This document shows positions 45,436 through 55,337 of a stretch of 64,000 nt of DNA, piece after piece. Made by a program: the position numbers and the translations under genes. The notes below the pieces were generated by a model that was not told the origin of the DNA, made no database searches, and saw nothing but the letters and a program-made list of their open reading frames with translations. Location: assembly GCF_018598185.1 (NCBI RefSeq), contig NZ_JAHESC010000003.1, forward strand, positions 1 to 64,000. Reading direction: 5' to 3'. This stretch comes from Dawidia soli (GTDB lineage: Bacteria > Bacteroidota > Bacteroidia > Cytophagales > Cyclobacteriaceae). The first letter of the stretch is position 1; every line of letters begins with the position of its first letter.

Positions 45436-45984
45436 CTATAGATAGGCTACCGTTTTATTTTCCTGTACGTCTTTCAGATTCTGCAGGGTTATTTCCAGGT
45501 CCTTGCCCAGGATCTTTTCGAAGTCGATGAACAGCAGCATGATGTTCATGGGGTATTTCATACCGCTCTGAAAGGCCCAGGTAACGATTGTCTGATCCGG
45601 GGAAACGCTTTGGAACGTTATGGTCGAGTCGGCTTTTCCTTCAAACGGTTTGATGAAACGCACTTCGAGCGCCACGCGCTCATCGGCCACCAGGTCTTTG
45701 ATCTCCTGCTCACCCTGCCCTACCTGCTTCATATCACTGTCCCATGCATATACAAAGCCCACGGTGCCGTCCGTGCCGCGGTAGGTCTTCCGGGCATGGG
45801 GATCAGCCATCATCCATTTATTAAAGGCTTCCTGGTTCCGGACATGACTTACATAGTCGTATAACACGGCACACGGGCGGTTGATCGTAATAGCGCGCTG
45901 CAGGGCGTACTTCTTCCGGACGAACAGGGCAACGATCAAGGGCAGGGCGATGAGGGCCAGGAGGATGCTGAGGAAGGTGGTCAT
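45436..45984 (-). CDS. SRPBCC-family protein with N-terminal membrane anchor
   Basis: 182 aa from ATG at 45984; an open frame upstream of it is not protein-like. It begins MTTFLSILLALIALPLIVALF, a membrane anchor, then the START/Bet v1-like fold: YALQRAITINRPCAVLYDYVSHVRNQEAFNKWMM, GTVGFVYAWDSDMKQVGQGEQE and TIVTWAFQSGMKYPMNIMLLF. Family members bind lipids or polyketide-like ligands in a hydrophobic cavity. The ligand is unknown. Confidence 0.88.
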   Translation of the reverse strand: MTTFLSILLALIALPLIVALFVRKKYALQRAITINRPCAVLYDYVSHVRNQEAFNKWMMADPHARKTYRGTDGTVGFVYAWDSDMKQVGQGEQEIKDLVADERVALEVRFIKPFEGKADSTITFQSVSPDQTIVTWAFQSGMKYPMNIMLLFIDFEKILGKDLEITLQNLKDVQENKTVAYL

Positions 45985-46102
45985 GGTATTGGTTCTGTTA
46001 AATCGTAGTTCAAAGATACTGCGTTCTAGGACCGTACCGGGAGGGGTGAATGTGACAATCGCCGGGGTGCGACGGGACAAGTTGGCCGCGATGCGTGTGT
46101 GT

Positions 46103-46852
46103 TTACAAGGCCAGACCGAATTCGGACCGGAGAACTTCCTTTCGGTGCTCTTCGCCGGTGATCTCTGAAATGATGCGCTGCTCGTGGCGTCGCTCGATGA
46201 GCCGGTCGTTAAACAGCGTGATGCGGCCCGCATCCGTGGGACGGGTGCAGACAATGTTCCTGACGAAGTACGAGTCGGGGTTTATTTGCTTGTCGTAACA
46301 GCTGGGCTCGAAGTCGCTGATGTTTTGTGCGTCGAGGGTAAAGGTATATTTGGGTTGAAAGGTATTGCCGTCGGGCGACATGGCCAATACATACCCGCTG
46401 TCGTGCGGGTCGATGCGGAAGTAGTTCCGGCCGTCGTGCTGTTCCTTGCCGGGGGTGATTTCCAACGGTGCGACAAAAAGATCACCAAAGCCCACGTCGA
46501 GCAAATAATCGGTACCGGCTTCTACCACAATGGCCATGTGATCGAAGCGCGGACCGGGTGTGCCGTTATCGTCGAAGATGCTGGCCGAGATCATGCGGCC
46601 GCGAAAACCCAGACGCTGCAGCAAAGTGAGGAAGAGGCTGTTCAACTCGTAGCAAAAACCGCCGCGACGCTGGGTTACTACCTTGTCGTATACCGCGGCC
46701 GTATCGAGCGTAAATCTTTTTTTATAATGTACGTCGAGGTTTTCAAAAGGTACCTGAAAGACATGCTGGCGATGCAGACGCGTAAGCGTGTCTGCGTCGA
46801 CGGTGGGGGTATGCTCAAAAGCGATCCGGTTCAGGTACTGTGTGATGTTCAT
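46103..46852 (-). CDS. nat: Arylamine N-acetyltransferase
   Basis: 249 aa from ATG at 46852 (MNITQYLNRIAF). The catalytic triad is clear: Cys67 in RRGGFCYELN, His105 in FDHMAIVV and Asp119 in LLDVGFGD, at positions very close to the known NAT enzymes. FQVPFENLDVHY is another family block. The enzyme moves acetyl from acetyl-CoA to arylamines or hydrazines, or builds amide bonds in secondary metabolism. It is cytoplasmic. It lies 68 bases downstream of an unknown membrane-anchored gene. Confidence 0.95.
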   Translation of the reverse strand: MNITQYLNRIAFEHTPTVDADTLTRLHRQHVFQVPFENLDVHYKKRFTLDTAAVYDKVVTQRRGGFCYELNSLFLTLLQRLGFRGRMISASIFDDNGTPGPRFDHMAIVVEAGTDYLLDVGFGDLFVAPLEITPGKEQHDGRNYFRIDPHDSGYVLAMSPDGNTFQPKYTFTLDAQNISDFEPSCYDKQINPDSYFVRNIVCTRPTDAGRITLFNDRLIERRHEQRIISEITGEEHRKEVLRSEFGLAL

Positions 46853-46920
46853 GGGAACAATGGTTTCTATCGGCCTGCCTTTCCCGCTAAAATTTCGTTC
46901 CATCTTGCTACGCCCACCGG

Positions 46921-48132
46921 TCACGGATTATCGCAGTGTATACTCGCAAAGTGATAGGAATCGATCCAGGCAGGTACCGGCGGGGCGGGCGGCGCCGTGC
47001 CCTGAATAGCAAACAACCCCATATACCGGGGGTTGATGGTGAAGTCGCCGTGCGCTGCTTCTTTAAATGCAAAGCCTTCCATCGACCCGATGGCGAACAA
47101 AAAGCGATAGTGATGACCGTGGCGCTCGATCTTCAGGGCGGTGCGCGCCAGGTTGTTTTTCGCGAGTATTTCCTGCTCGGGTTCCAGCGTAAAGAGCGTA
47201 ACGTGTGCTATTTCCTCGGGTTTACTCAGGTCACCGCTGCCGGATGAGCTCATGGCCTGCAGCATGATCTCGGCAGGTTTGTCATAGCCTCCGAAAAAAC
47301 TGTTATACCCTATCGACAAGCGTAGCACTTTGCCGGTGAAGGTTTTGTTTTCGGCCAGCAGGATGCCTACCTGCTGCCAGTTGTGCACCGGGAAAAACCC
47401 GGTCAGGTGGATCTCTGTCGTGAAACAGCCGGTAGGGATCGTTCTGTACAGCAAGTTGGTGATGCTGGTGGATCCGTTGCCGGTAGACCAATTGTCACCG
47501 GGCAAGGTATATAACGCCAGGTGACCGGCCCGGTCGGCCCGCTTTGACCACCAGGCGGTATCCGGGTTTTCCAGGATCCAGCCCCGGCCGCTGAGCGAGT
47601 CTGTTTGTACAAATGTAAAATGTTCGGTCACTGTTTTGGTCTCTCCGCGTGTGAACCAGGGGCGCAAGGCCCATACACTTGTGATCAGCAGGAGCAGGAT
47701 GATCATGCCCGTGACCCAGCGGATCTCGAGGCGCCGGCGCCTATGGCGGGGCAGGCCGGGAAGCGTCGTCTCCGGACTGCCCGCCGTGCTGACCTGGAAG
47801 CGGCTTTTGTAGCGGAACCAATACGGGTGGTGACCTTCGTGATCCTTGCGCTGCACCTCATCGGTGTAGGGCGCCCCGAGCACATAGCGCGCCAGCGTGT
47901 CGCGTGTTGCCACGGAAGGGTTCTCTTTTTTGCCTTCCTTATGTCCGAGGATATACAGGGAGTAGTTCCGGAGGCTTTTCACGCCGATCGTGAGGCCGGT
48001 CTGCTCGTGTATGTCGATGGACAACAGGCGGGCATCGGCCTCTGTGAGCGGCGCATGCGCTACCTGGCCCAGACATTTGGCGCAGGCTTCCCGAAAGAGG
48101 GCGTTGAATGCAGCTTCCTGTTGTTCTTTCAT
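46921..48132 (-). CDS. Unknown membrane-anchored protein with extracytoplasmic sandwich domain
   Basis: 403 aa. Residues 1-90 form a small helical domain (MKEQQEAAFNALFREACAKC, LTIGVKSLRNYSLYILGHKEG, PSVATRDTLARYVLGAPYTD) seen in Bacteroidota hypothetical proteins. A basic stretch (RHRRRRLEIRW) precedes one membrane helix (VTGMIILLLLITSVWALR). The C-terminal 230 residues are beta-rich with WSTGNGSTSITNLLYRTI and IGSMEGFAFKEAAHGDF, reminiscent of a DUF1349/concanavalin-type sandwich. This suggests a cytoplasmic sensor/adaptor domain connected through the membrane to an external ligand-binding domain. Function is unknown. Confidence 0.75.
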   Translation of the reverse strand: MKEQQEAAFNALFREACAKCLGQVAHAPLTEADARLLSIDIHEQTGLTIGVKSLRNYSLYILGHKEGKKENPSVATRDTLARYVLGAPYTDEVQRKDHEGHHPYWFRYKSRFQVSTAGSPETTLPGLPRHRRRRLEIRWVTGMIILLLLITSVWALRPWFTRGETKTVTEHFTFVQTDSLSGRGWILENPDTAWWSKRADRAGHLALYTLPGDNWSTGNGSTSITNLLYRTIPTGCFTTEIHLTGFFPVHNWQQVGILLAENKTFTGKVLRLSIGYNSFFGGYDKPAEIMLQAMSSSGSGDLSKPEEIAHVTLFTLEPEQEILAKNNLARTALKIERHGHHYRFLFAIGSMEGFAFKEAAHGDFTINPRYMGLFAIQGTAPPAPPVPAWIDSYHFASIHCDNP

Positions 48133-48250
48133 TTTTGCCGTAGCGGCTTGTCAGATTTCCGGTGCAATTCCGGAGGTTTCCTGCAGAATTCCAAAGGTGG
48201 CGATCCTCGCGCCGGACCTTTGCCCGACACGATCACCAACGTTCAATTTT

Positions 48251-48972
48251 ATGAAATTCCTGCTTTTTTCCATGCTGCTGGCGGCATGTCTGCCGGCGCT
48301 TTCGCAAAACCTGCAGCTGCACTACGATTTTCGCCATTCGCTCGATCCGGCGCTGCACCGGCGAAATTTCCCTTCGGTCAGTTTTGAATACTTCAAGCAG
48401 CTCGACACGGTCGGCACGGGCTCCTTCCTGCTGAAGGTGCAGGCCGATCTGAACGGAGGGGATCACAACGTGGGGCAGGTGTTCACCCAACTGTCTCAAT
48501 CGTTACGCTTCTGGAAGCCCAAGGTATACCTCGCGCTTCATTACAGCGGTGGCCTGGGCGCTACCGACGAGGGTTATGGTTTCTATCTCCCCAATGCCTA
48601 TGGCGCGGGCGTCTCTTATCCTTTTCAATGGAAAGGCGCCTGGCTGGCGGTCAATGCCCTGGTGCGCTGCAACGCCTTTAGGCGGCCGAGCTATGACCCC
48701 AGGTGACATTTTATTTTGGGCGCGGCTTTTTCCGGTATAAGGTGTTTGTGGGAGGCAGTATGGTGTGTTGGACCGAGAACCGGGACCGGGGCGAAGCCTA
48801 TACCGACTCGCTGCGGGGGAAGAAGCTGGCGATGTTCGGCGACCCGCAGGTCTGGGTCAAGGTCTGGAAGGGTATTTCTGTCGGCACCCGGATGAACATT
48901 TTTTATCATGTGCTGCGCGACGACAACCGCTGGCAAGTATATCCGACGTTGGGAACGAAGGTGCAATTCTAG
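48251..48972 (+). pseudogene. DUF5020-family outer-membrane protein, frameshifted
   Basis: The first part (ATG 48251) has a signal peptide (MKFLLFSMLLAACLPALSQ) then NLQLHYDFRHSLD and FPSVSFEYFKQLDTVGTGSFLL, as in the DUF5020 group (related to nucleoside-specific channel proteins). It stops at 48706 after SYDPR. In another frame the protein continues VTFYFGRGFFRYKVFVGG to WQVYPTLGTKVQF and a stop at 48970-48972. One missing C in the run at 48697-48700 (four instead of five) would join them. So the gene is either newly broken or affected by a homopolymer error. Confidence 0.8.
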
Positions 48973-49120
48973 CACGCTGCCGGCCGGGCGCCGTACAGCA
49001 TTATGCCGCCGGGATCGTTTTGATGATCTCAGGGATACCGGGCAGGTTGAGTAAATATATACGCAAAAATGACACCGATCGGCCGGGTGCATCGGTATGT
49101 TTCTTTTTTGGAAATGAAAT

Positions 49121-49155
49121 TTCGGCGTGGGATATGGCTGGATTTCGTACCTTCG
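49121..49155 (+). promoter_or_regulatory. Promoter of the TPR-receiver-HTH gene
   Basis: TTCG (49121-49124) and TACCTTCG (49148-49155) are spaced 23 bases apart, like a Bacteroidota -33/-7 pair, 22 bases before the ATG at 49177. This supports starting the protein at 49177 and not at the earlier in-frame codons. Confidence 0.45.
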
Positions 49156-49176
49156 GTCTACAAAACCCAACTCTCT

Positions 49177-51306
49177 ATGCGGTGGCTTTCCTGCTTTCCG
49201 GTATTTTTTATTGTATCTATCGTGTATGGACAAGATGCCGTGCCCGCGCGTGCGCGTCGTCTTGAGCATCAGGTGGCCGAGCAACGCCGCGCGCCACAGA
49301 CAGGAGACAATCTTCATGCCCTCGCCGGCGAGCTTCGCCGGCTGACGCTGACCGATGCCGACAGCGGCCGTTATTACCTGGGGCTTCTGGGAAATTTATA
49401 CGACGCTCACCGCCGCGACAACGTGGTGGCTGCACAGTACTTCATTACGGCCGGGCTACACTTTCGTCAGCAGGGTCAGCCCAAGACGGCGCTGCCCTAC
49501 ATGACCTCCGCGCTGGACTACCTGGAGTCCGGCACACCCGACTCTGCCTACGCTGCGCAACTGCTTGTCCTGGGCGACACGTATCAAGCCCTGGGCGACC
49601 CCAGCAGCGCCGAAGACTATCATCGCCGCGCGCTGCGGTTATTCGAGGCGCTTGATAACACGCAGGGACTTGCGCTCGGGCTTTACGGCCTTGGCAGCGA
49701 CCTGCTGGCGCAAGAACAATATCGCCAGGCTGAAAAACACTTTCGCGCCGCCCTCAAGCTGCAGCACGCCTTGCCGGACGCACAGGTGCTCACGGCTGTT
49801 CACGCGGGGCTTGCACGCACGTATGCCGGCATGAGCCGTTCGAGCAAGGCAGTAACGCATTACACACAGGCGCTGGCCCTGGCACAGTCCCACCACCATA
49901 CGGCCGAGGCGCTGGCGCTGATGACCGAGCTCGGCACCTACTACGCGGAGCATCACAACGCGGAAGACGCCAAGAACTATTTATTACAGGCTCTACCCTT
50001 GGCATATACGGCGGGCGATACTACCACCCTGGCCCACATCCGGGCGGCGATCGCCACGCTGAATTCCCGGCGCCGGGGAAACCCCGACGAGCGTGCCTTG
50101 CTGGACGGCCTGCTGGCCACCACGCAAACCGCTACGCTGCACGACTTTCCGGAAGCCTACTATCGCCTGGCCCAGTGGTATGCGCACCGCCGGCAATTCG
50201 ACAAGGCTTATACACAACTGCATGCTTACTTGCAATTGAACGACACCGTTCACGGGCAGGAGGCGCGGCAGGCCTTGCAACGCCTCGAAGCGCACTATGC
50301 CGGCGCGCAACGGGAGTTCGAGCGCCGCCAGCTGACGGCGGAAAATTATGCGCAGGCCTTGCAGTTGCAGCTGGACGAGCTCGCCGGACAACGCAATCTC
50401 TTTATCGGACTGAGCAGCCTGCTTTTTGTGCTATTGGTGGCCGGTGGCGTTTACCACGCCCGTGTGCGGAGGCGGTTTGCACAGGATGCGCTGCTGGAAG
50501 TCGAGATGCCCAAGCCGTCGTTCCCCTCGAATTTGCCTCATACCTCCTCTCCCAGCCTGCGGCCGCTGCTGACCGACGTGGACGCCGAAACTCCTTCGGT
50601 CGCCACGCTTGAGGCCATGCTGGCCGTGCAAGACGACGACGCCAGCCGGCAGGCTTTGGTGTTGATTGCAACGGATGACGCCGATACCCGCGCGCGCATC
50701 ACCCATACGTTGCAGGACCATTTCCGTGTCGCGACCGCGACGGATGGGCTGGAAGGTTGGGAGAAAGCTTATACACAAGTGCCGGACCTCGTGCTTTGCG
50801 AAACGGTCATGCCCCACCTGAGCGGCAACGCGCTGTGCGAGCGTCTGCGTGATGCGACGGTGACGAGTCACATTCCGGTGATTATGCTTACCTCCAATGC
50901 CGACGAGGAAATACGCGTACAGGGGCTGCAAGCGGGGGCTGATGCGTATATACTCAAGCCTTTTGAGCCGACCGAGCTGCGCACGCGTGTACAACAGATC
51001 ATCGGGCAGCGCGAAGAGCTGCGCGTGCTGCTCAGCCAGCAGGTAGCCCTGCAAACGCAGGACATCTTTCTTTCGGATCCTGAATCCGACTTTATCAACC
51101 ACGTGACCCAGCTGCTGGACGCGCACGCCACCGATGCCGGGTTTGGTGAAGAGGAGTTTATTACCGCCGTGGGCCTGAGCCGGATGCAGCTGCACCGGAA
51201 ATTAAAAGCACTGACGGGTAAGTCGACCGGTACGTTCCTGCAAGACTTCCGTTTGACGCGGGCCAAGCAGTTCCTGGCCGAGGACAAAGGCATTCAGATC
51301 AGCTAA
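49177..51306 (+). pseudogene. Membrane-anchored TPR-receiver-AraC regulator, truncated in its HTH
   Basis: 709 aa from ATG at 49177 (signal-like MRWLSCFPVFFIVSIVYGQ). Residues about 20-390 are TPR repeats (AAQLLVLGDTYQALGDPSSAEDYH), followed by a membrane helix (LFIGLSSLLFVLLVAGGVY). Residues about 485-605 are a receiver domain in which the phospho-acceptor Asp is Glu542 (DLVLCETVMPHLSG), while the Lys (ILKPFEP) is kept. There is no histidine kinase between. The C-terminus is an AraC HTH (AVGLSRMQLHRKLKALTGKS) that stops at DKGIQIS, missing the second helix pair. The truncation point coincides with the end of the convergent ORF at 51303. It may still be translated, but DNA binding is probably lost. 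Confidence 0.75.
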
Positions 51307-51527
51307 GCGAAGGATCGATACGTAAACGCCTGGTTGATCCGCGCGATACACTGCAGCGCGCCTCCAGGCGCATCGGTGAGCAAATGAAACTCGGATCGGG
51401 AAAATTCTTTCCGAAAGGCCTTTGTATCCATGGCCTTCCAGGTGTCAACCTGCCATAGGTTCAGGATGGTTCGGATCGTCGGAGCCGACAATGCAGCCGC
51501 TGGTAAGATCTGGTAATGATAGATCAT
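51303..51527 (-). pseudogene. N-terminal fragment of a GNAT-like acetyltransferase
   Basis: 74 aa: MIYHYQILPAAALSAP, ILNLWQVDTWKAMD, EFHLLTDAPGGALQCIARINQ, resembling the start of a GNAT-type N-acetyltransferase but lacking the acetyl-CoA binding half. Its stop codon (51303-51305) overlaps that of the plus-strand regulator (51304-51306). Both genes lack their 3' halves here, as expected from a deletion between two formerly convergent genes. Confidence 0.45.
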
Positions 51528-51577
51528 TTGTGCAGGGCGAATATAGTTGTTTCCGGCTGCTCATTTCCGCCCAGGGC

Positions 51578-51597
51578 ATTGTTCAGATCCGAACAAT
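51578..51597. promoter_or_regulatory. Inverted repeat ATTGTTC-N6-GAACAAT upstream of the permease gene
   Basis: ATTGTTC (51578-51584) and GAACAAT (51591-51597) are perfect arms around six bases. The TTGTTC-N6-GAAC core also occurs twice at 61858-61893, upstream of the other FtsX-type permease. A possible -7 box TACATTTA lies at 51667-51674, about 28 bases before the ATG at 51702. Confidence 0.5.
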
Positions 51598-51701
51598 ATT
51601 CCGATGGTACCATCGCCTGACCGCTCCATTTCGCCGATTCCCGTTCTGGCACAGTTCTCGTATTCCTACATTTAGGAAAATAACCTGATACGAGAACGAC
51701 T

Positions 51702-54299
51702 ATGCCTGGGCCTCCCCGTTTATTTGTGCGCTTCTTCCACTGGTTTTGCCAGCCCAGCCTGTTGCCTCATATCGAAGGCGACCTGATGGAACTGTATCAT
51801 GCGCGGCGGAAGATGCGGGGTAAGCGCGGGGCCGATCTTCGTTTCATACGCGATGTTATACTCTTATTCCGGCCGGGCATTATTCGCCCGGTGTTTGAAC
51901 GTTCAACGCAAACCCCCTATGGTATGTATACAAGCTATCTGAAAATCGGCTGGAGGAACTTACTCCGCCACAAAGGATATTCTGCCATTAATGTCGGCGG
52001 TCTCGCAGCCGGTATGGCCACGGCACTATTAATAGCCCTGTGGATCTACGACGAGCTTTCGTTTAATCGGTACCACGATCACTATGATACGATCGTACAG
52101 GTAGAACGCACCGAGCGCTGGGAAGGCACCGGCGAGGTAAGTGAAATTCACACTACGGGGCTGGGCTCGCTGTTGCGCAACGGTACCTATGACGCGTTGT
52201 TCGAGCGCGTCGTCATGGTGCGGGCTAACCTCGAAGAGCGCGTGGTGGCCGCCGGCGATCGAAAGTTCACCCAACAGGGATATTTCATGCAGCCCGAGGG
52301 CGGCGAGCTACTCAGTTTGCATATGAAGTATGGATCGCGCGACGGATTAAAGGATATGAAGTCCATCCTGTTGTCCGCTTCATTGGCTCAAAAGCTTTTT
52401 GGCGACGTCGACCCGGTGAATCAGGTGGTGATGATGGATGCCCGGTCGGAGCTGAAGGTGACGGGGGTATATGAAGACCTGCCGCGGAATACGACCTTTC
52501 ACGAAGCCAGCTACTTTGCTCCACTCGATCTATACCTGGGGGGTAGTGGTCTGGACGCGTGGGACAATTATCACATGTATGTTTACGCACAGTTGCGCCC
52601 TGGTATAAACGCAGCGCAGGCATCCGCCGTCATTCGCGACATTATGCTGCCCCACGTCGATTCGGAACACATAAAACGAAAGCCTGCCGTATTTCTGCAC
52701 CCTATGCCGCGCTGGCATTTGTATTCGCAGTTTGAAAACGGCGTGAACGTTACCAGCGAGCGACTGCGCACGGTGTGGTATTATGGCATTATCGGCGGCT
52801 TTATCCTGCTCCTGGCGTGTATCAATTTTATGAATCTGAGCACGGCGCGGTCGGAGAAACGCGCCCGGGAGGTCGGCATCCGGAAGTCGATCGGATCGCA
52901 CAGGCTACAGCTCATTCAACAGTTTTATGGCGAATCGTTTTTAACGGCGGGATTAAGCTTTATCGTGTCGCTGGCGTTGTTGTGGTTGGCGCTGCCCGGG
53001 TTTAACGCCATTGCCGACAAGGCGCTTGTACTGCCCTGGCGCAGCGGAATTTTCTGGCTTGCCTGTATGGGGTTCACGGTCTTTACTGCGTTCCTGGCCG
53101 GGAGCTACCCGGCATTATACTTGTCTTCTTTCAACCCGGTAAAGGTATTGAAGGGAACTTTTAAAGCCGGGCCGGCGGCCTCTCTGCCCCGCCAGGTGCT
53201 GGTCGTGGTGCAATTTAGTATTTCGCTGATGCTCATCATTGCTACGGTGGTAGTACACCAGCAGATCCAGTTTGGCAAGACCCGGCCGGCGGGGTATGCG
53301 CGCGAAGGGCTTCTTTCCCTGCGCGCAGCGACCCCTGAATATGCAGGACGCTACCAGGTGTTACGCCAGGAGCTGAAGAATACCGGTATGGTAGAAGAGA
53401 TGGCGGAGGCGAACTACCCGGTGAACAGCACGAAAGGCTGGAACGGTGGATTTTCCTGGAAGGGTCAGACGATCGAGCCTGCGTTCAACACGATCTTCGT
53501 CACACACGAGTATGGCCAGACCGTGGGCTGGGAGTTTATAGAAGGACGCGATTTTTCGCGCGACCATGCCAGCGATATACGAGGCATCGTTATAAACGAA
53601 TCGGCTTCGCGTCTGCTGGGGATGGAGCACCCCGTGGGCGAAAGCCTGGCGTGGCGCGACCGGGGTACATTCAAGATCCTGGGCATTGTGAAAGATATGA
53701 TCAAGGGTTCTCCGTTCGAGGCTACTTATCCCTCTATCATCTTCTTGTCAGAGAACGATATGAAATGGCTTTACATGCGGCTGAAGCCTACGGTAAACCC
53801 GCACCAGGCGATTCCTGCCATCCAGCATGTCTTTGCTACGCTGATCCCTTCCGCGCCGTTCGATTATACTTTCGTAGACGATATCTACGCCGCCAAGTTT
53901 GGCGCCGAAGAACGCATTGGGAAACTGGCTACGCTTTTTAGTGTGCTGACGATCGTGATCAGCTGCCTGGGACTTTTTGGATTGGCCTCGTATGTAGCCG
54001 AGCAACGCACCAAGGAGATCGGCATTCGTAAGATCCTGGGCGCGTCGGTCACGTCGCTGTGGCAAATGCAATCGCGCGACTTTGTGCGGCTGGTGGTGAT
54101 CGCTTGCGGTGTGGCCCTGCCGTTGTCGTTCCTGACGATGCAGCGCTGGCTGGAGCACTACGAGTATCACACCACGCTGTCGTGGCCGTTATTTGTTTGT
54201 GCCGGCGGCGGGGCGCTGGTGTTATCGCTACTGGTGGTAAGCTACCAGGCGTTGCGGGCGGCCGTGTCCAACCCGGTGAAGAGCCTGCGGTCGGAATAA
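51702..54299 (+). CDS. FtsX/MacB-type ABC transporter permease with prefix domain
   Basis: 865 aa. Residues about 1-65 are a permease prefix domain (FVRFFHWFCQPSLLPHIEGDLMELY). Then the MacB-like pattern: NLLRHKGYSAINVGGLAAGMATALLIALWIYDEL (TM1), a periplasmic core, three helices (GGFILLLACINFMNLSTARSEKRAREVGIRKSIGS), a second copy with TTVHQQ-type TM around residue 500, and the last block FSVLTIVISCLGLFGLASYVAEQRTKEIGIRKILGAS. No ATPase is encoded nearby. In Bacteroidota these permeases are numerous; export or mechanical signalling is assumed but the cargo is unknown. Confidence 0.93.
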   Translation: MPGPPRLFVRFFHWFCQPSLLPHIEGDLMELYHARRKMRGKRGADLRFIRDVILLFRPGIIRPVFERSTQTPYGMYTSYLKIGWRNLLRHKGYSAINVGGLAAGMATALLIALWIYDELSFNRYHDHYDTIVQVERTERWEGTGEVSEIHTTGLGSLLRNGTYDALFERVVMVRANLEERVVAAGDRKFTQQGYFMQPEGGELLSLHMKYGSRDGLKDMKSILLSASLAQKLFGDVDPVNQVVMMDARSELKVTGVYEDLPRNTTFHEASYFAPLDLYLGGSGLDAWDNYHMYVYAQLRPGINAAQASAVIRDIMLPHVDSEHIKRKPAVFLHPMPRWHLYSQFENGVNVTSERLRTVWYYGIIGGFILLLACINFMNLSTARSEKRAREVGIRKSIGSHRLQLIQQFYGESFLTAGLSFIVSLALLWLALPGFNAIADKALVLPWRSGIFWLACMGFTVFTAFLAGSYPALYLSSFNPVKVLKGTFKAGPAASLPRQVLVVVQFSISLMLIIATVVVHQQIQFGKTRPAGYAREGLLSLRAATPEYAGRYQVLRQELKNTGMVEEMAEANYPVNSTKGWNGGFSWKGQTIEPAFNTIFVTHEYGQTVGWEFIEGRDFSRDHASDIRGIVINESASRLLGMEHPVGESLAWRDRGTFKILGIVKDMIKGSPFEATYPSIIFLSENDMKWLYMRLKPTVNPHQAIPAIQHVFATLIPSAPFDYTFVDDIYAAKFGAEERIGKLATLFSVLTIVISCLGLFGLASYVAEQRTKEIGIRKILGASVTSLWQMQSRDFVRLVVIACGVALPLSFLTMQRWLEHYEYHTTLSWPLFVCAGGGALVLSLLVVSYQALRAAVSNPVKSLRSE

Positions 54300-54337
54300 G
54301 ACACCACGCTTTCGCTGACGCGGTTACGGAAGGTTCA

Positions 54338-54826
54338 CTATTCCTTCGGGCGAATGGGGATCCATACCTCTTCTTCCGAGTCGGGATGATCGTGTTTGTA
54401 TTTTGCGCCCAGGATCTCAAAATGGGGCCGGTCGTCGAGGACATAGGCTGACGCCGGCAGCCACTCGTGGAAGATGCGGCGGAAGGTGGGCATAAAGGCA
54501 CTGGGCGGACCGTGGTGTAGGAAGACGGCATACAGTCCTTCGAGCTGAAACGATTCCATGCCCGCGGGGATGTTCGAGATGTCTGATACTTCGGCGGTTG
54601 CCCATCGGTTAAACGGAGTGTGAGGTGTAAAGGATTGTGGAGCCCAACCCCGATTGTAGTCCTGAATGGAGTACAGGTCTGTGCCGACCGCATGGATGAT
54701 TTCGCGGCGGCGGGGCATAAAGGTGCGCCAAAGGTCGGCTGTACGGTTTTCGGCCAATGTCATTCTCAGGTACATGCCGATCAGTTTTTTGCCGGGTAGC
54801 TGTTCGATGCGCGGTTGTGTGCTCAT
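54338..54826 (-). CDS. GyrI-like small-molecule-binding protein
   Basis: 162 aa, cytoplasmic. Matches the GyrI-like/AraC effector-binding fold: IEQLPGKKLIGMYLRMTLAEN, FMPRRREIIHAVG, WATAEVSDISNIPAGMESFQLEG, GLYAVFLHHGPPS, PASAYVLDDRPHFEILG, ending EEEVWIPIRPKE. Stand-alone members bind drugs or cationic compounds and some hydrolyse cyclopropanoid antibiotics. No HTH is attached. It is convergent with the permease gene and appears monocistronic. Confidence 0.9.
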   Translation of the reverse strand: MSTQPRIEQLPGKKLIGMYLRMTLAENRTADLWRTFMPRRREIIHAVGTDLYSIQDYNRGWAPQSFTPHTPFNRWATAEVSDISNIPAGMESFQLEGLYAVFLHHGPPSAFMPTFRRIFHEWLPASAYVLDDRPHFEILGAKYKHDHPDSEEEVWIPIRPKE

Positions 54827-54984
54827 GTGGTGGATGGGGGGTCGCAGTGACAGTTTTTTTCAAAAGTACGCTAAATTGCGCTTTCTGGCAGAATCAAAAA
54901 TTTTTCTGGTGAGAGATGTCCAATGCTGGCGGGTTCGGTCATTGTCAGTTAAAATTTATCTTTTCAACGCTAAACAAGAAGTGT

Positions 54985-55320
54985 ATGCAAGAATTCGCAT
55001 TGTTATTTCGCCAACCCAGCTACGACTACAGCCAGTTACCACCGGAAGAAATGAAGGAGCTTACGAAAAAATGGAAAGACTGGGCGGGTGGCGTGGCGGC
55101 ACAGGGCAGGCTGGTGTCGAACGGTCCGCGATTGGGTGAACCTGCCAAGGTGCTCAAAGCTGGCGGTGTTGTGACAGACGGTCCCTTCGTAGAGATCCGT
55201 GAGGTGCTGGGAAGTTTCATCATCGTTAAAGCCGAAAACCTGGAGGACGCTACGACGCTCGCGCACGGTTGTCCAGCATTAGATTCGCAAGGCAGCGTAG
55301 AAATACGGCCTATCTGGTGA
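54985..55320 (+). CDS. YCII-related (DGPF) protein, partner of an ECF42-type sigma factor
   Basis: 111 aa from ATG at 54985 (MQEFALLFRQPSYDYSQLPP). It holds the signature GGVVTDGPFVEIREVLGSFII, with the DGPF motif, and PALDSQGSVEIRPIW at the end. It is a small ferredoxin-like cytoplasmic protein. ECF42 sigma factors are characteristically encoded next to such a gene, and the next gene here (53 bases downstream) is an ECF42-type sigma. A role as sensor or accessory for that sigma factor is inferred from conserved linkage. Confidence 0.93.
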   Translation: MQEFALLFRQPSYDYSQLPPEEMKELTKKWKDWAGGVAAQGRLVSNGPRLGEPAKVLKAGGVVTDGPFVEIREVLGSFIIVKAENLEDATTLAHGCPALDSQGSVEIRPIW

Positions 55321-55337
55321 TCTCTTGTCTGTAAGGA

